DNA of 64,000 nt from assembly GCA_965644295.1 (NCBI GenBank), contig CBFFRP010000149.1, positions 62,001 through 126,000 on the forward strand, written 5' to 3'. Origin of the DNA: Paraphysomonas bandaiensis. Its lineage: Eukaryota; Chrysophyceae. The position numbers were made by a program, and so were the translations under genes. The notes below the pieces were generated by a model. The model did no database searches, had not been told where the DNA came from, and was given only the letters and a program-made list of their open reading frames with translations. The number at the start of each line of letters is the position of its first letter. Positions within the stretch are counted from its first letter, which is position 1. Below are positions 1 to 11,942 of this stretch, piece by piece.

Positions 1-2207
1 GAAAAGGCTCTCCATGCATACAGAAGCATTCAAAGATGTTTCCATCTGTATTGCCTGCAAAAGTACCCCAACGACCTGTATGAGAGGCGGGAGATGGCAA
101 CCTGTCTGGGATGTGCTACAGTGAGTGAAGGATATTGGGAACTGATACAAAACAGTACGAAGAGTAGGATCCACAGCTGCCGCAGGAATATCTGAACTTT
201 TGAATTCTTTATCATAATCCCACAAGCAAACCTACAGATAAAACTACTTCATCAATACAATAAAAAAAGCAAAGAAATTCACGTACGTATTCTCCAAGTG
301 CCCATAAAGCAAAGTGTCGCAGACTAAGAAGACCCTGGTGATGCGAGACGTGGGGAAGAGAACAATGTGATGTATGCAAGTCTTTGGAATATTTACTACG
401 AGATAGCGGTGCGGAGTGCCAGAGAGTCCCGTCAGCAGCACCAATAAGAGAGCGCAAGATAGTTTCCCGGGCATGGCGGTGCTCACCATACTCGTAGAGT
501 TTCTGCCACACCTGGATAAGCACCCCTGCAGCATTCCCCCCATCTGTAACAAAACACCTGACAGCTTCCTCGGCGCACGCTAGAGCCATCCCTAGCAATT
601 CTTCTGAGTAAAATGGTGATGCAGTCACTCTTCCAAACACGTGATTCACTAAATGCTCGGCGAGATCCTCCCCAATAGCAGGTGTCGCTACAATCATCTG
701 CTCTCGAAGCCAATCCCAGAGTCCACAATGGAGCGACACACGCCCTCTGTTGTCGGGCATAATCCACAAAAGTGCTTTCAGCACTTCGCTTCTTGCGTGA
801 GGAAGGTACACACGGGACTGAAGGAATTCCCTGCATAATTGAGCCAACCTTGTACCCAGAGGACGGACTAAGTTCTCAAGGCGCGTTTCTTCTTCCGCGG
901 CACTGCTCTCATCCAAATGGTCATTAATAGGCCGCAGTGTCATATACCGTCCAATACGAATACTTGCTCGACATAAGGGAAAGAGACTAATCTCTCCAAA
1001 ACCAATCGGAATAGTAGCCTCCTGCTGACCTGCTGGTAATGATTGATTCGCAGCAGCAGCCTCATTTCCCGCCTCCTCCGTTACTGGGACAAAGAGTTTA
1101 CTTAGATGTGGGAGGATAGAGTTCACCAGTCGGGAAACTAGTTCCGGACCGCCAATACTTGCAAGGGCTGCACGGAAGGAATCTCCTGCGAAGTTATGGA
1201 GCATGAGACGCATTAATAAGCATGCAAGTGGGGTGAGCACGAAGGTGCAGTTGGTCTGGCGCAGACGTACCTTGTGGAATTTCCGTTAGTACTCGGATGC
1301 ACTCCACACGAATCTTTAAGCGATTGTCTTCAAGCATCTTAAATAAAAATTTCAGCGTCTCCTCTATAGGTCTTTTGGTAGTTATGTTAGCATCTTTATC
1401 GGCTTCTGTGGAGATTATGAAGGCTTTACAAGCTTCCATGAGGTAAACACAACTCATAACATCGCTACAGTGTCTCCAGTCTTTTAAACTGGAAATAAAG
1501 TACTCTCCAATCTCATAGGAATGAGATTCCAACGATGACTTAAGAAGATAGAATGAGTGTCGCGCGAGCTGAATATGGGGAGATCGACAGCCTGTGAGGA
1601 TAACATGTATTGAGTGCGGGGGTGGACACCGACGAATCCGACGAAGTGAAGAAAACAACGCCGTCCAGAAATGAAGGCGATTCTCAAACTCTTCATTAGC
1701 TTTCTTTTGACCTAAAAATTTTTTTTCCTTCTCAGGGTACTTGAGAGTTTTTATAGTAGTTATTAGCGTCGCCTCTACAAGGTCCTCGCTTTGGCAAGCA
1801 AACACAATCCGGGCTAATAACCTCCAGGCCATACATAGTCTACTACCAGTGGCCTGTTTAATTTCAAACAATAGGTGCTGAATTAATTCCGTCGATATCT
1901 TGCTCATAGCCCCGGCGTTACAAGTGTTGCTCACCATATCACTTAACAGGAAATAACTAGTGCGAACTATCTTTTTATCTATATCCAGTGCTGATGTATC
2001 CTTTATCGCACTCAAAAGAGCGCGTGCAAGGCCATCATTATGGCCCTGGTTTGGACCACTGTATACAGATAACTCACGTAGGAGAGTTAACAGATGTTTT
2101 CCATTCTTTATCTTGGCATTAAGTTTACTTGTAATTTCTTGTGCTAATTCCACATAAGGAGTGGAGTTCTTCATATGTTGCTCGAGGTACATGTTGGGTT
2201 GAGCCAT
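1..2207 (-). CDS. Partial large helical-repeat protein, possibly adaptin/TPLATE-like
   Basis: Only the N-terminal 672 codons are in the window; the gene runs off the left edge. Three exons are placed at 2207-1271, 1185-283 and 176 to the edge. The introns are 85 and 106 nt and both junctions preserve frame (CAA G|GA and C|CT). The start is the first ATG of the open frame (MAQPNMYLEQ). The predicted protein is almost entirely alpha-helical with leucine-rich repeats of ARM/HEAT type and no recognised catalytic motif. Short stretches in exon 2 (around WQKLYEYG..RHARETI and ALWALGEY) recall the TPLATE subunit of the TSET trafficking complex and adaptin beta chains, but I would not assign the family on that alone. 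It is divergent from the DENN gene across about 600 bp. Gene structure is well supported, function is not. Confidence 0.6.
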
Positions 2208-2805
2208 GGTGCAGTTTGGAGGAATATGATGCAGTGATTTAGGAGATATGGGTGTGATTAGACTGCAGAGGTAGTGTATAGAGATAGATGGGTTAATAAA
2301 ATGTTGGCATAGATATACATACTCTCACGGTGCAGTAATATATGCTGTATACCTATACACCAGATGTACAGCAGGAGAATATGATGTTGTACTCCTGCAT
2401 TAACTGCAGAAGTACCTCTATATTATTAAGGTGTAGGAATTCCCATATATGCACCCACCTGTACCCAGGAATCCTAATACATAGGTACCCTGTCGTATAC
2501 CGGTATACTACGTCGTATATACAGCAGTACATATGTACAGCAGTACATACAGTATCCAGCCCAATCTGTGTTGCTACTACGTAACATTTCTATTATTTGC
2601 TTCGCAATTACATATAGACATACTGTACATATATACTCATATTACACTAACCTCTCGACCTGTACATAACATTGACCTCATCAATAAGATCATTCTCGAC
2701 TCAGTCAATATAAAGTGTTACGTCGAATGATCTGAGGTCAATCATTCGTATTTATTAAACGGATAATTTATTTCTTCTCACATCATTTTAAGGGGCTTAA
2801 CAGGA
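2208..2805. other. Intergenic region between divergent genes
   Basis: AT-rich shared upstream region with no plausible ORF. It holds three copies of a TACAGCAG-type motif (near 2366, 2519 and 2536) that recurs in other gaps of the window, and a hairpin-forming stretch at 2673-2748. Confidence 0.6.
2673..2748. repeat. Alternative-hairpin inverted repeats
   Basis: TGACCTCA (2673-2680) plus GATCATTC (2688-2695) pair with GAATGATCTGAGGTCA (2725-2740). The segment CGAATGAT (2724-2731) can instead pair with ATCATTCG (2741-2748), so two stems compete for the same strand. It ends 57 bp before the DENN gene start. Confidence 0.6.
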
Positions 2806-5800
2806 ATGGCGAACCCTGACACTGCCCTTAATCCGATAACACTGTTGTCTAGAACAGACACACAGACTTTCTCTCTGTATCATTCTTTTTTTCTTTTATC
2901 TATAGATGATAGTGTGGTAAATATTAATTTTAGAGTCCCGCCGTGGAGAGCCCGTATTGACGATGTGGAATCAGCGGTCAAATACTTTGTGACCGATACA
3001 TGTGCACCATGTGAAGATTGTTTTGGAACTTTTGTTATTACAACCTCTGATGGGTCACGATTTCATGCTGCTTGGAGGGGTTCTTCCCCATGTATGTTTG
3101 TGGCGGTAAGGATGACGATAAACCTACTCTCTGTATAACCAGTGTTGCAGGTATCTGTATTTCCGCTAATATCTTTCTCACGAAAAATATTTTCATTTCT
3201 AATGGACGAAGATTCGAATACCATCTCACCCGTTCTGAACACACTTTGCGAGTATCCAGTGATATCTCTTCCTCTTATGCGATATGATATACGCCTCAGC
3301 GGCGGCACACTGCCTCTAAATTTTAACGCAATTGGACTTGTGGATGACGAGGATATGAATTTGATTGCGCTGAAACTTTTAAATCCCCAAATGCTTGTGG
3401 AGACTTGGGAAGCCCTGCTGCTTGAGAACAAGGTGTTGGTCATATCGTCAGTTCCTGCAGTTGTGCCCTACTGCTGCGAATTTGTGAGACGTCTTGTGCT
3501 GCCACTAGTGGTGATCAACACATATGTCCCCTTCCTTCCAGATGAGCTTTTGAGCACGATAGAGGCGCCGTTCCCTTATCTAGTTGGAGCCCAATCGGAG
3601 GCGGTGTACCGCAACAGAGTGGATCTCTCTGATACCTTTGTAGTGGACCTGGACGCCCAAGTTGTCCGTCCCCCAAGTAACGGGTCCTATTCTACGGATC
3701 GGGCACCTGCGTCTATGAAGAGTCGAGTAGTTCAAGAAATTAACACCGTACTTCTAGAGCCTCTGGCAACATGGGCATGTCGGGCGCTCGATCCGGTGAT
3801 GAAGGATGATGGTGTCCATGTACAACAATTGGATAGGGAAGATTGTCTAGCGGCCCATCCGCATTCAAGTAGCCTTCAGAAGAAGTCTTCTGATTCTATT
3901 CTACAGTGCTTTATCCGACTAAATTTGTCCCTTTTTGGTGCTAGACACTGTGATGTGCGGGCGTTCTACCGCCGTTGCGAGAGACCATTTTCCAAATCGA
4001 AACACCATTTTAACCTACCAAAACATAAGGGCCCAGATGGGCGGGTGTCGTCCATGGGGTTCTCTCACCGTAGCGGGGTGATATGTGGGTGCATGCAGCT
4101 GCTAAATGAGAGAAAAGACATAGATGTTCTTCAGTTTCTCCCATGTTGGATAGAAATGGACACTGTCGTTTTTGCAGTTCACGAACATGCTGACGAGCTC
4201 CCCCTTATATTTGTGCTCATAAAGGATATCGTTGCTGTGTCGCCTTCTCCAGCAGAGCCAGAGGGACATGTGTTTGATATCCAAATCAAATCTCAGATGA
4301 CATACAGGTTTGCTGCCACAGACCCCGAGTCTAGACGGGAGTGGATAAGAGAGATCGAGAAGATTACCAGTGTATCGCAGGAGTTTCATGCGTCACCTCT
4401 GCCTGGAGCGTCGGGAGTACAGCACCAATTGTCGACCAACTCAGTTTTTTCGGATGACAATAGTGCCGCGGAGTCGTTGCAAGACGATCGATCAAAGTAT
4501 ACATCTGAAGACGAGTCTGATGCGCTTAGTATATTTCGGTCCAAAATAGTGCAGACCCAAATGGTGTCATTCTTTAAATCTAGAACAGAGTTTCATGAAT
4601 ATGAGTCTATTCTACAGGAGCACAGCATGTCTTTTGATGATCTCACTCTCGGTTCTATTGTGTTAGTTGATTCCGGGGATACTACAGAGGAGCCCACTCC
4701 ATCGACGGATACGATGGATTCATGTAGTTTAGATGAAAATGGAAAAAGTTGCGCAGAAAATCAACGATCTTGTATAGGCCGTAAAGGGTCATATATTCAA
4801 CCACCTTATGAACGAAACTCCAGCAAAGGTCCTTCAGACTTTGAGACCACAATGTGCAGCGATGCAGTTATTAAAAATATAAAATTGATATGGGGATTGT
4901 ATGTGAGCGGTGATTTAGTTACCACGATAGGTCCAGATATATCGAGATACTCTAGTCACCAGCAGGATACACGCCGAAATGGTGTTGCCATGCGGAAGTC
5001 GAATATTAACACGGAGTCGGCCTATTGGTTAGTACAGAATCCTATATGCCAGGCAGCATCTCTAGCATTTTTGGGGAGAGACCCCAGGGACTACCGCAGC
5101 TTTGAAGATAGGAAGAGCAGGATAAGTTTATTGGACCAATCTGAGAACGTGGAGAAGCAATCATCTAACTGGAGTCCGTTAAGTAGTCTTTTGCGACCGT
5201 TCCAGAATAAAGATGACACGGTATGCATATGATGCTCGAAGACGTATTATAATTAAGTAAGTTTTACTTTTATTTGTGTTTCGTAAACAGGAGTCTACAT
5301 CAAGAAGTGCGGCAATTAAAGACGAGCTGAATGTTGCAATAAAAGAAGAGTTGTTACTACGTCACGCTGCAGGCGAGCTACTTCAGCGCATCGCCGCTAC
5401 CCATCGACAGTGTGAGGCAGACCTACGGAAACTGTTAGTGCAAACAAAAATGAGGAATGTTGCTGATGTGATGGATGTCAATTGCACTCTAAGTGAAGGT
5501 CGGAAAGAGGCGGTGATTAAAATTAACATCGACCTGGTTGCAAGACTGTCAGTTGGAAAGCAAGGCGAGGGTCCTCCCAACAGTAGTCGGAACAGCTGTT
5601 TAAACAAGTCTTGGAGCGAAGTGATGTCTAGATGGACAGGCGGAATAATCAGTCCCCCATGTATGTCTCGTCAGTCATCCGGCGATATCTCTGTTGGAAA
5701 GCCACATACGCCAGAAATAAAGCACCAGGACTTTTTCTTCTGTATGCCGTCTGTCGATGGATGTGATGAAGTGAACATGAGGCGATCTATGGTTCGAATG

Positions 5801-7971
5801 GATAGTTGTACAGCGGATTCCATGTGCAGTGTTGAGGATACTGATTTCTCTGTACTCTCACCCTTAGACACCTCACATGTCGGCACTACCAAAAAGGTTG
5901 TCTATATATCACCTGAGGCAGATGGCATACGACGTCAAATCAGGAGGGTTATATCTGGACATCTCCGTACATGTCTAACAGAGGATGCCCCGGACCAGAA
6001 CCAAGTCCTTGTGCCTGTGCTAAGTGCGATGAAGGGTTACGTATGTGGACGACTGACGGGCGGGGAGAAGGAGGCTATTGGGGCGTATTCCGTAGGAGCC
6101 CTCGGTGACCAAGTGAGGATTATGCGCTGTTTGGTGGACGTATTCATTGGCTACACACGACCGAAAAAAACGGCTGTGGAACTTGATACAGTTGCTGCAG
6201 ATCTTTGTGACACCAAGGATTCAGAACTCTCAGGAGCAGACGCTGCTAATATCACCACAGAAGAGGAGTTTCGCAATTGCCCCAATGAACCCTCTCTTCC
6301 AAGGGAAGCTGGCATGCTGCTCACAAGCTCTCAGGTAGAGCATTTTTTGTGCTCATCAGTGGAGGCCGGCGAGATGATTGGCCTACAGGCTGTGCGGTTT
6401 TTGACGGAGCTCATGCATAGATGCCTCACGCGTCGGATGGCCGAAAGGATAGTTGAACAAACAACAAACTTGCCCATACAGTCATTTCAAGAAAATGTGT
6501 TGTCGGAGTTTAAACGCGAGGTTGCATTTGGAATATATAGTAGAAAGAGGTATGTATGACGCTGATATTACAATGATTTGCCCAACACGTTTTATGTGTA
6601 GAGTATCATTGTCGAATATGCAACCATCGTTTATTTGGGTAAATGCCGCACTTACTAAGAAGTCAGAAGTTCTCAATGAGGTGGTGATGTGCACGATGTC
6701 AGCATCTAAGGTATACATTTTGCTGTGAGCAAATCTGCATGTCCTTCATTGTTGTAATGTTGTGTATTGTGTTCGTATTCCCAGCCCTGTGAGCTGTCCA
6801 TTCAGCTGCTGAATTCACTTCGCGAAATGTTGAGAGCTTCACGACCTGAAAGCCAGGATAATATGGAAGGCGAGCCCTCCCCGCTCAGTGCCATGAACCA
6901 CCTCGCTGGACTTCACCGGGTGTGTGATTAAACTTCGTGGATTAAACACACTTCTAACCATACTTTAGTTGAATCTTACAGATAAGCAGCGTGAAGCACT
7001 TTGTACTTCATCAGCATTTCGTTCGTTTGAAGTGCAGAGCTGTCAACTTCAGGTTCATGTTATTATCAATCGTACGTACCTTTGCTGACGTATAGAACGT
7101 TTGTAGATGGTGGATATCGTGTCGATGGATGACAATACGAAGACTGTCTTCTTTAGCAATATGTTTAATGTGATTACTGGTACGTGGGTGTGTGCACATA
7201 GACATTGTGGTTAGCTTGTTTGCTAACACTGTTTGTGTCACAGTGCATGGTCTCATCGTAAGAGGATACACAGGCAACGGATTTTATGACAAATGTAATT
7301 TCATGCGCACGACCAAGTACAATATTAATGGACAGATATTCAATCTCTTAGAGGTATGTACTTTATTTACCAGTGTATACTGATTATTTACATATGGACT
7401 GGTACAGATCGAGCACACGATATTAAGAGCACAATCATCTTCTCCGAACTCAATAGTGGGACCTTTCATTCACGTTTCAGAGCGTAGTCCTAAAGTTGCA
7501 TTTGCATTGAAGAAACCAATGTGCGTAGTAGTATAAATGTTGAGATTTTACGTATCTAAGTGAGTATTTCATAGGCCACTGGTGACCTTCACACTCTTCC
7601 AAGCGGCTGTATCATCGCCCCCACTCACTACCCTTTGGGACCCCAGCTCTGTTGAGTCGGAACTCAAGCGCGCAGCGGCAGCATATCTGCACTCCCATGC
7701 ACGGGTTGACAGGTATCGGTTAAGAGTGATATATATGCTTCAGCTGTTAACTGACATTGACCACAGTAAAACACGGACACTCCTGCTGCCTGAAGTTTTC
7801 AAGTGGTATTGGCGTGACTTCGGTGGCTCGAAAAAAGCTGTGCTCAATACTGTTCTGCTCCTAATTGGGCGCGACAGCAAGCTATATGATGACATCACCA
7901 AATATGTTGATCAAACAAAGCCTAGAATTTCCCATATTCCCTACGATTGGACATTGGTGCTGCTTATGTAA
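2806..7971 (+). CDS. DENN-PH-DUF547 protein (putative Rab exchange factor)
   Basis: Ten exons give a 1549-residue protein: 2806-3105, 3151-5220, 5291-6549, 6602-6710, 6785-6919, 6969-7052, 7107-7179, 7244-7353, 7408-7520 and 7575-7971. All phases agree. Exon 1 carries a uDENN-like segment (FVITTSDGSRF). Residues about 150-280 form cDENN (LLENKVLVISS, YVPFLP, then APFPYLVGAQ). Residues about 412-508 read as a PH domain ending in SRREWIREIE. A low-complexity acidic linker follows. The last 230 residues match DUF547 (VFFSNMFNVITVHG, LPEVFKWYWRDFGGS, IPYDWTL). DENN domains are Rab guanine-nucleotide exchange factors and the PH domain suggests membrane recruitment; DUF547 has no settled function. 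The C-terminal domain is spread over seven small exons with introns of 49-74 nt. Confidence 0.85.
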
Positions 7972-8389
7972 ATAGGTCAAGATAGATGAATATGTGTTGT
8001 GCGAAAATTTAGAATAAAATGATATACTATGCTGAAATCTCACATCGCCTAGAATCTCGAGATGTTTGATTGACGGGTGTAATGAGTAACTCTAACGTTA
8101 CATGATACATGTAACGATAATTTCTGGAATAGACGAAACTATGCTACAGTTGACTTGAAGCAGAAGTGTTTACCTGGGGTAGTTTCAGATGAAAAGTATT
8201 CTAGCTCAAGACAGTGGAGTTATGTCAGATGTGTACGTGCTACATATATGTACTTAATCGTCAATTATTGAAATTGAAATAATTGAAATTTGGACAGGAA
8301 ACACAACTACAATTGACTACAACAATACAACCCACTTCAATTAATTGAAATATTTTAAATACCATCGATTTGATATTGGCAAGGTAGTC
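7972..8389. other. Intergenic region, AT-rich
   Basis: No ORF. It contains a perfect hairpin CGTTACATG-ATA-CATGTAACG at 8096-8116 and several AATTGAAAT repeats between about 8265 and 8350. Confidence 0.6.
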
Positions 8390-8957
8390 GTGAATTGCTG
8401 ATTATTAGCAACCGGCGTGTAAGGGTCAGAACTAATATAGCATTTCAATAATATAACTAACTAGTGTTTATACCTCTGATATCCTACTATATTCAACGCT
8501 ACGAAAGCACCAAGGTGCAACTACTTTCGCTCTATCACTCAAAGCAAACGCAGTGGGGAAGCAGAATGTTGATATACCTGATATCTGCTGACTTCAGGAT
8601 TTTTGAGTTCTTGAGGTAAATATCCCGGATGCTTGACTTCAACAGGCAGCCCAAAACCCCGACTGTCGTTGAGGTGGGCCCGTTCCCGGATGCCTGTTTA
8701 TTCGTCAAGTCCCAAGGACGTCTACAGATGTGAGGCTTATTTGTGTCTTTTGTATCACACCAGCATTTGGCTATGAGTGGGCATAGCAATATCTGCTGAC
8801 ACTATATATAAGCGGTTCACGATAGTGTCCCGGAGAAATATATATCAGGTACTTAACCACTGAACACCACGAAAAAGTGCAAGGCCGTCTTTGTTGAGAG
8901 ACTTGCACTAATCGGAGTGCGTATTTTCGTTGTAATTTATATTTCCGTGTGTGTAGA

Positions 8958-8990
8958 ATCTTATATATATATATATATATATTATATATT
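8958..8990. repeat. (TA)n microsatellite
   Basis: About 30 bp of nearly pure TA dinucleotides immediately before the nested arm fragment. Confidence 0.8.
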
Positions 8991-9180
8991 GAATGTCTGA
9001 TTATTTAGCAATAGGCGTTGAAAGCCTGCACCAATTAGTGGCTAGAAGAATGCTAGTCATACTAGTTAGACTACTACCCGTAACTAATCAATACAAACTC
9101 TTTTATCCTACTATTTAACGCTACAGAAGCTGCTTGTGCGTCGCCGCAAGCACCAAGGTGCAACCACTTCCGTTCTTAGT
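8988..9180 (+). repeat. Second inverted-repeat-family arm (nested or subfamily B)
   Basis: Begins TTGAATGTCTGATTATTTAG and continues through AATAGGCG, GTGGCTAGAAGAATGCTAG and the conserved block ending in CACCAAGGTG. It resembles the reversed end at 39055-39128 more than the arms at 31.6 kb, so it looks like a subfamily. No matching right arm was seen next to it. Confidence 0.6.
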
Positions 9181-9296
9181 GTGTGTTATGAGGCTCGCCA
9201 TGATCGTGTGTCCTGGGACTCACCGGCGCGTGTGATCTGGAGGTCTCCTCTTGGGATGAGACTCCACTCGCTATATGATAGATAGCCTTATGTACC

Positions 9297-10751
9297 TCAC
9301 GGGGACTGACTTATTAGCCTTATGGCAGTTAGGGGAAACAGTAATATGCCCTTCTGAGATTGGCGATCTGGTGGCCTTCCTTTAGGCATTGTTCCAAGTG
9401 GCTCGGAGGTATGTGGATGAAGGTCTTGCAAAAGGTTATGGCCTACTGTGAAGAAGCGACGAAATCGGCTCTTTTGCTGTCTTAGCCAGCGGTAGAGAAC
9501 ACATGCAAGAGGGTGTATAGCTGTACAGGGGTGGGATGTGAGGGTCATCCGGTGTGTCCAGCTACAGGGAGTCGAGAGGGAGTGTGATGGTGCAAGAGAG
9601 GCAACATCTGATTGAGGGGAGTGAGACTGCGCAACAGAACAAGAGTCACTGAGGTCGAGTACTCTGATAGCCCTATGCACGAGATGATCGTGATGATGAT
9701 GATGGTCTGGAGGAGACACTCGGACGTCCTCAGCTGCCCTTGTTAGTGTCTGTGTTGGTGCAGGGGGGTACAGGCTGAGGCATAGAGTATGTGTGTAAGG
9801 AAGATGACGGCAAGGTATCAGAGACGAAGGGAGGGGAGATAGTTTGTCCGGGGGTTTTCTAGGAGGAGGTAGAGTGTACTGTGTGTGTGTATGACACTGC
9901 AGTGGTGTTATGAGTGTGTTGGACAGAGAGAGAGAGCTGGTGATGTGTCCAGCAGTACAGGTAGACAGGTACAAGTACATGGTGATGTGTCCAACAGTAC
10001 AGGTAGACAGGTACATGGACATGGTGATGTGTCCAGCAGTACAAGTAGACAGGTACATGGACATGGTGATGTGTCCAACAGTACAGGTATACAGGTACAT
10101 GGACATGGTGATGTGTCCAACAGTACAGGTATACAGGTACATGGACATGGTGATGTGTCCAACAGCAGTAGAGGTATACACGGAATGGTATACATCCTGT
10201 AGGACACAGTAGTACAGTAGTCGAGTATACCGTATGCGGAATACAGTGTCTATCCAATGAGATGGATGGGCTGTGGGGGTGATAGGTGAACAGGGTGAGG
10301 GGGTAGCCTGCTGGGTGGATGGACCACAGACAAACCATGTTGGGTTGGGTTGAGTGGGCGGCAGAAGGCAGCCCTGTTGCACAGTTGAGAGGGATCGAGA
10401 GTATTCAGTGATTGCATAGGGGGTCCATGGGGGTCGTTTTCGTGAGCCTGCTCGCACGAGCCATGTTCTGAGAGGTTGTAGCCGTAGAAAGCGATGGGTG
10501 AGACGAAGTTGTCTGCTGAGGGGATAGCACATAGGTGCGGTCAGCGCTGCATTGGTGCAGGCACGTGGTTTAACTGAAGTAGTTGAGTAGGGTGAAGGTT
10601 GCAAGGCCAGGCAGGGGGGCTTGGAGCGTGTACAACATGGTGTGACAGGTAATTTGTCGGAAGCGTGGTGGTCAACAAAATGCAGCAGTAAGGGAGTGTA
10701 AAAGGCCCTGGGCACACTGATGTGACTCAGCCACGGTCTCAATAGAGACAT
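9297..10751 (-). other. Long C-rich ORF of doubtful coding status
   Basis: An uninterrupted 484-codon frame on the G-poor, C-rich strand, rich in Pro, Thr, Ser, His and Leu. Its middle is the translation of the 42-bp minisatellite (14-residue repeats such as GHITMSMYLYTCTV). I recognise no domain. The C-terminal part has TMPKGRPPDRQ, similar to the ends of two other C-rich frames in the window (18085-18300 and about 33550). All frames of this stretch are fairly open because of base composition and the repeat, so openness is weak evidence. It may be the decayed gene of an autonomous relative of the inverted-repeat family. Confidence 0.25.
9939..10177 (+). repeat. 42-bp minisatellite, five full units plus a partial
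   Basis: Units begin at 9939, 9981, 10023, 10065 and 10107, with a partial one from 10149. The unit reads GGTGATGTGTCCARCAGTAC and then AGGTAKACAGGTACATGGACAT. Units differ by a few substitutions, and the unit length is a multiple of three, so frames stay open on both strands. Confidence 0.9.
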
Positions 10752-11308
10752 TGGGCTTGGAGCTGGTTAATAGGGTGAAACTTTATGTTGGACTGTATTT
10801 GCCATCGTAGGGCAGAGAATTTTTTTGTGTAGAATCTTGGTAGAGTATATATTTTAATTATGCGGCTTTTAAGTAAACAATAAAAAGTTAATATTGTTCT
10901 ATATTGCAAAAAATATGGTCACAGAAGATATTGTTCTGCCCGTTCACTGATAAGTGTCGCTTGTGTACTTAGTGTACTTAGACGTCCTTGGGCCTTGACG
11001 AATAAAAACAGGCATCCGGGAATGGCCCCACCTGAAGGGCATCCGGGATATTGGGCTGCTTGCTGAATTCAAATATCTGGAAATGGGCCCACCTCAAAGG
11101 CATCCGGGGTCAAGCATCCGGGCTCTTCACCTTAATGACAAAAAGAGTAAAAATGGTTGTACCTTGGTACTTGCGGTGACGTACAAGCAGCTTTCGTAGC
11201 GCGCCAAATAGTAGGATATCAGAGTTAAGCACTAGTTAGTTAAAAAATATTTTTACGGCATTTGTTCTGACTCTTACACACCTATTGCTAATACTCAGAC
11301 ATTTACTA

Positions 11309-11942
11309 TTTCCATAACAATGCTTGTATTCATATTAATGCAATGCAAATGTTATCCCATGTTTAACGTAGATATAAATTTTAAAACTTTGGTGTGTGTA
11401 CAGCTAACACATTGTAATGCAATATATTGTAATCTAGCTTCCCAAAAAAATATGGGTACTGGTGTCAAGAATAAATATTACAGCATTTAAATATATTGTT
11501 CTGGATGACGAAACGCATTAATAGGACTATGTTTGAATGAATCAAATCCGTAGAGTATCAAAATTTCCATTTGACACTATAGTAAAAGCCGTTGCTTCAA
11601 TTATGTGTGATACCAAAGAGAATATTAGGTATGTAAAAGCAACATACCAGCAAAAGATCAGTGCCAATTGATGGAACTTATACTCTAAAATTATGATGCA
11701 TCAGTAGAGCTTAAAAGCTCTACCACAGCGCATAATTTCACCTGATGAAGAGGTTGCTACACAGCTCTGTAACACTTCAGACTCTTATTCTTCATTTCAT
11801 TACAGAAAAGCTGCAACATATGACGTCTTACTGGTCAATGTATGAGCACACATGTGCACAAATATAAACAAACCACAAACTCTAAATAACTATCCAACGG
11901 CATAAGTAAGACAACACTGCGCTACTGCACTTGTATCATTCA
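11309..11942. other. Intergenic region
   Basis: AT-rich with no convincing ORF. It has a perfect short hairpin GTAGAGCTTAAAAGCTCTAC at 11704-11723, otherwise nothing I can name. Confidence 0.5.

Larger units (their letters stand above)
8390..11306. mobile_element. Composite element bounded by inverted-repeat arms
   Basis: The left arm (8390 to about 8800) and right arm (about 10925-11306) are inverted copies of the arms of the intact element at 31601-32546. Each starts with a GTGAAT-type terminus, then a TAGGCGTG-like block, a GATATCCTACTAT block, the palindrome CACCAAGGTG and a CCCGGATGC-rich block. The right end is followed by TA (11307-11308), as in the other copies; the left end lacks a clean TA. 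The left core lacks the GCTTGTGCGTCGCCGC block found in other copies. The 2.9-kb interior holds a second arm fragment, an AT run, a minisatellite and a C-rich ORF. It may be one long element with a nested insertion or two fragments side by side. Confidence 0.5.

Noticed and set aside
9939-10177. CRISPR-like regular repeat array
   Set aside because: Units of 42 bp are contiguous without spacers; it is a eukaryotic minisatellite.
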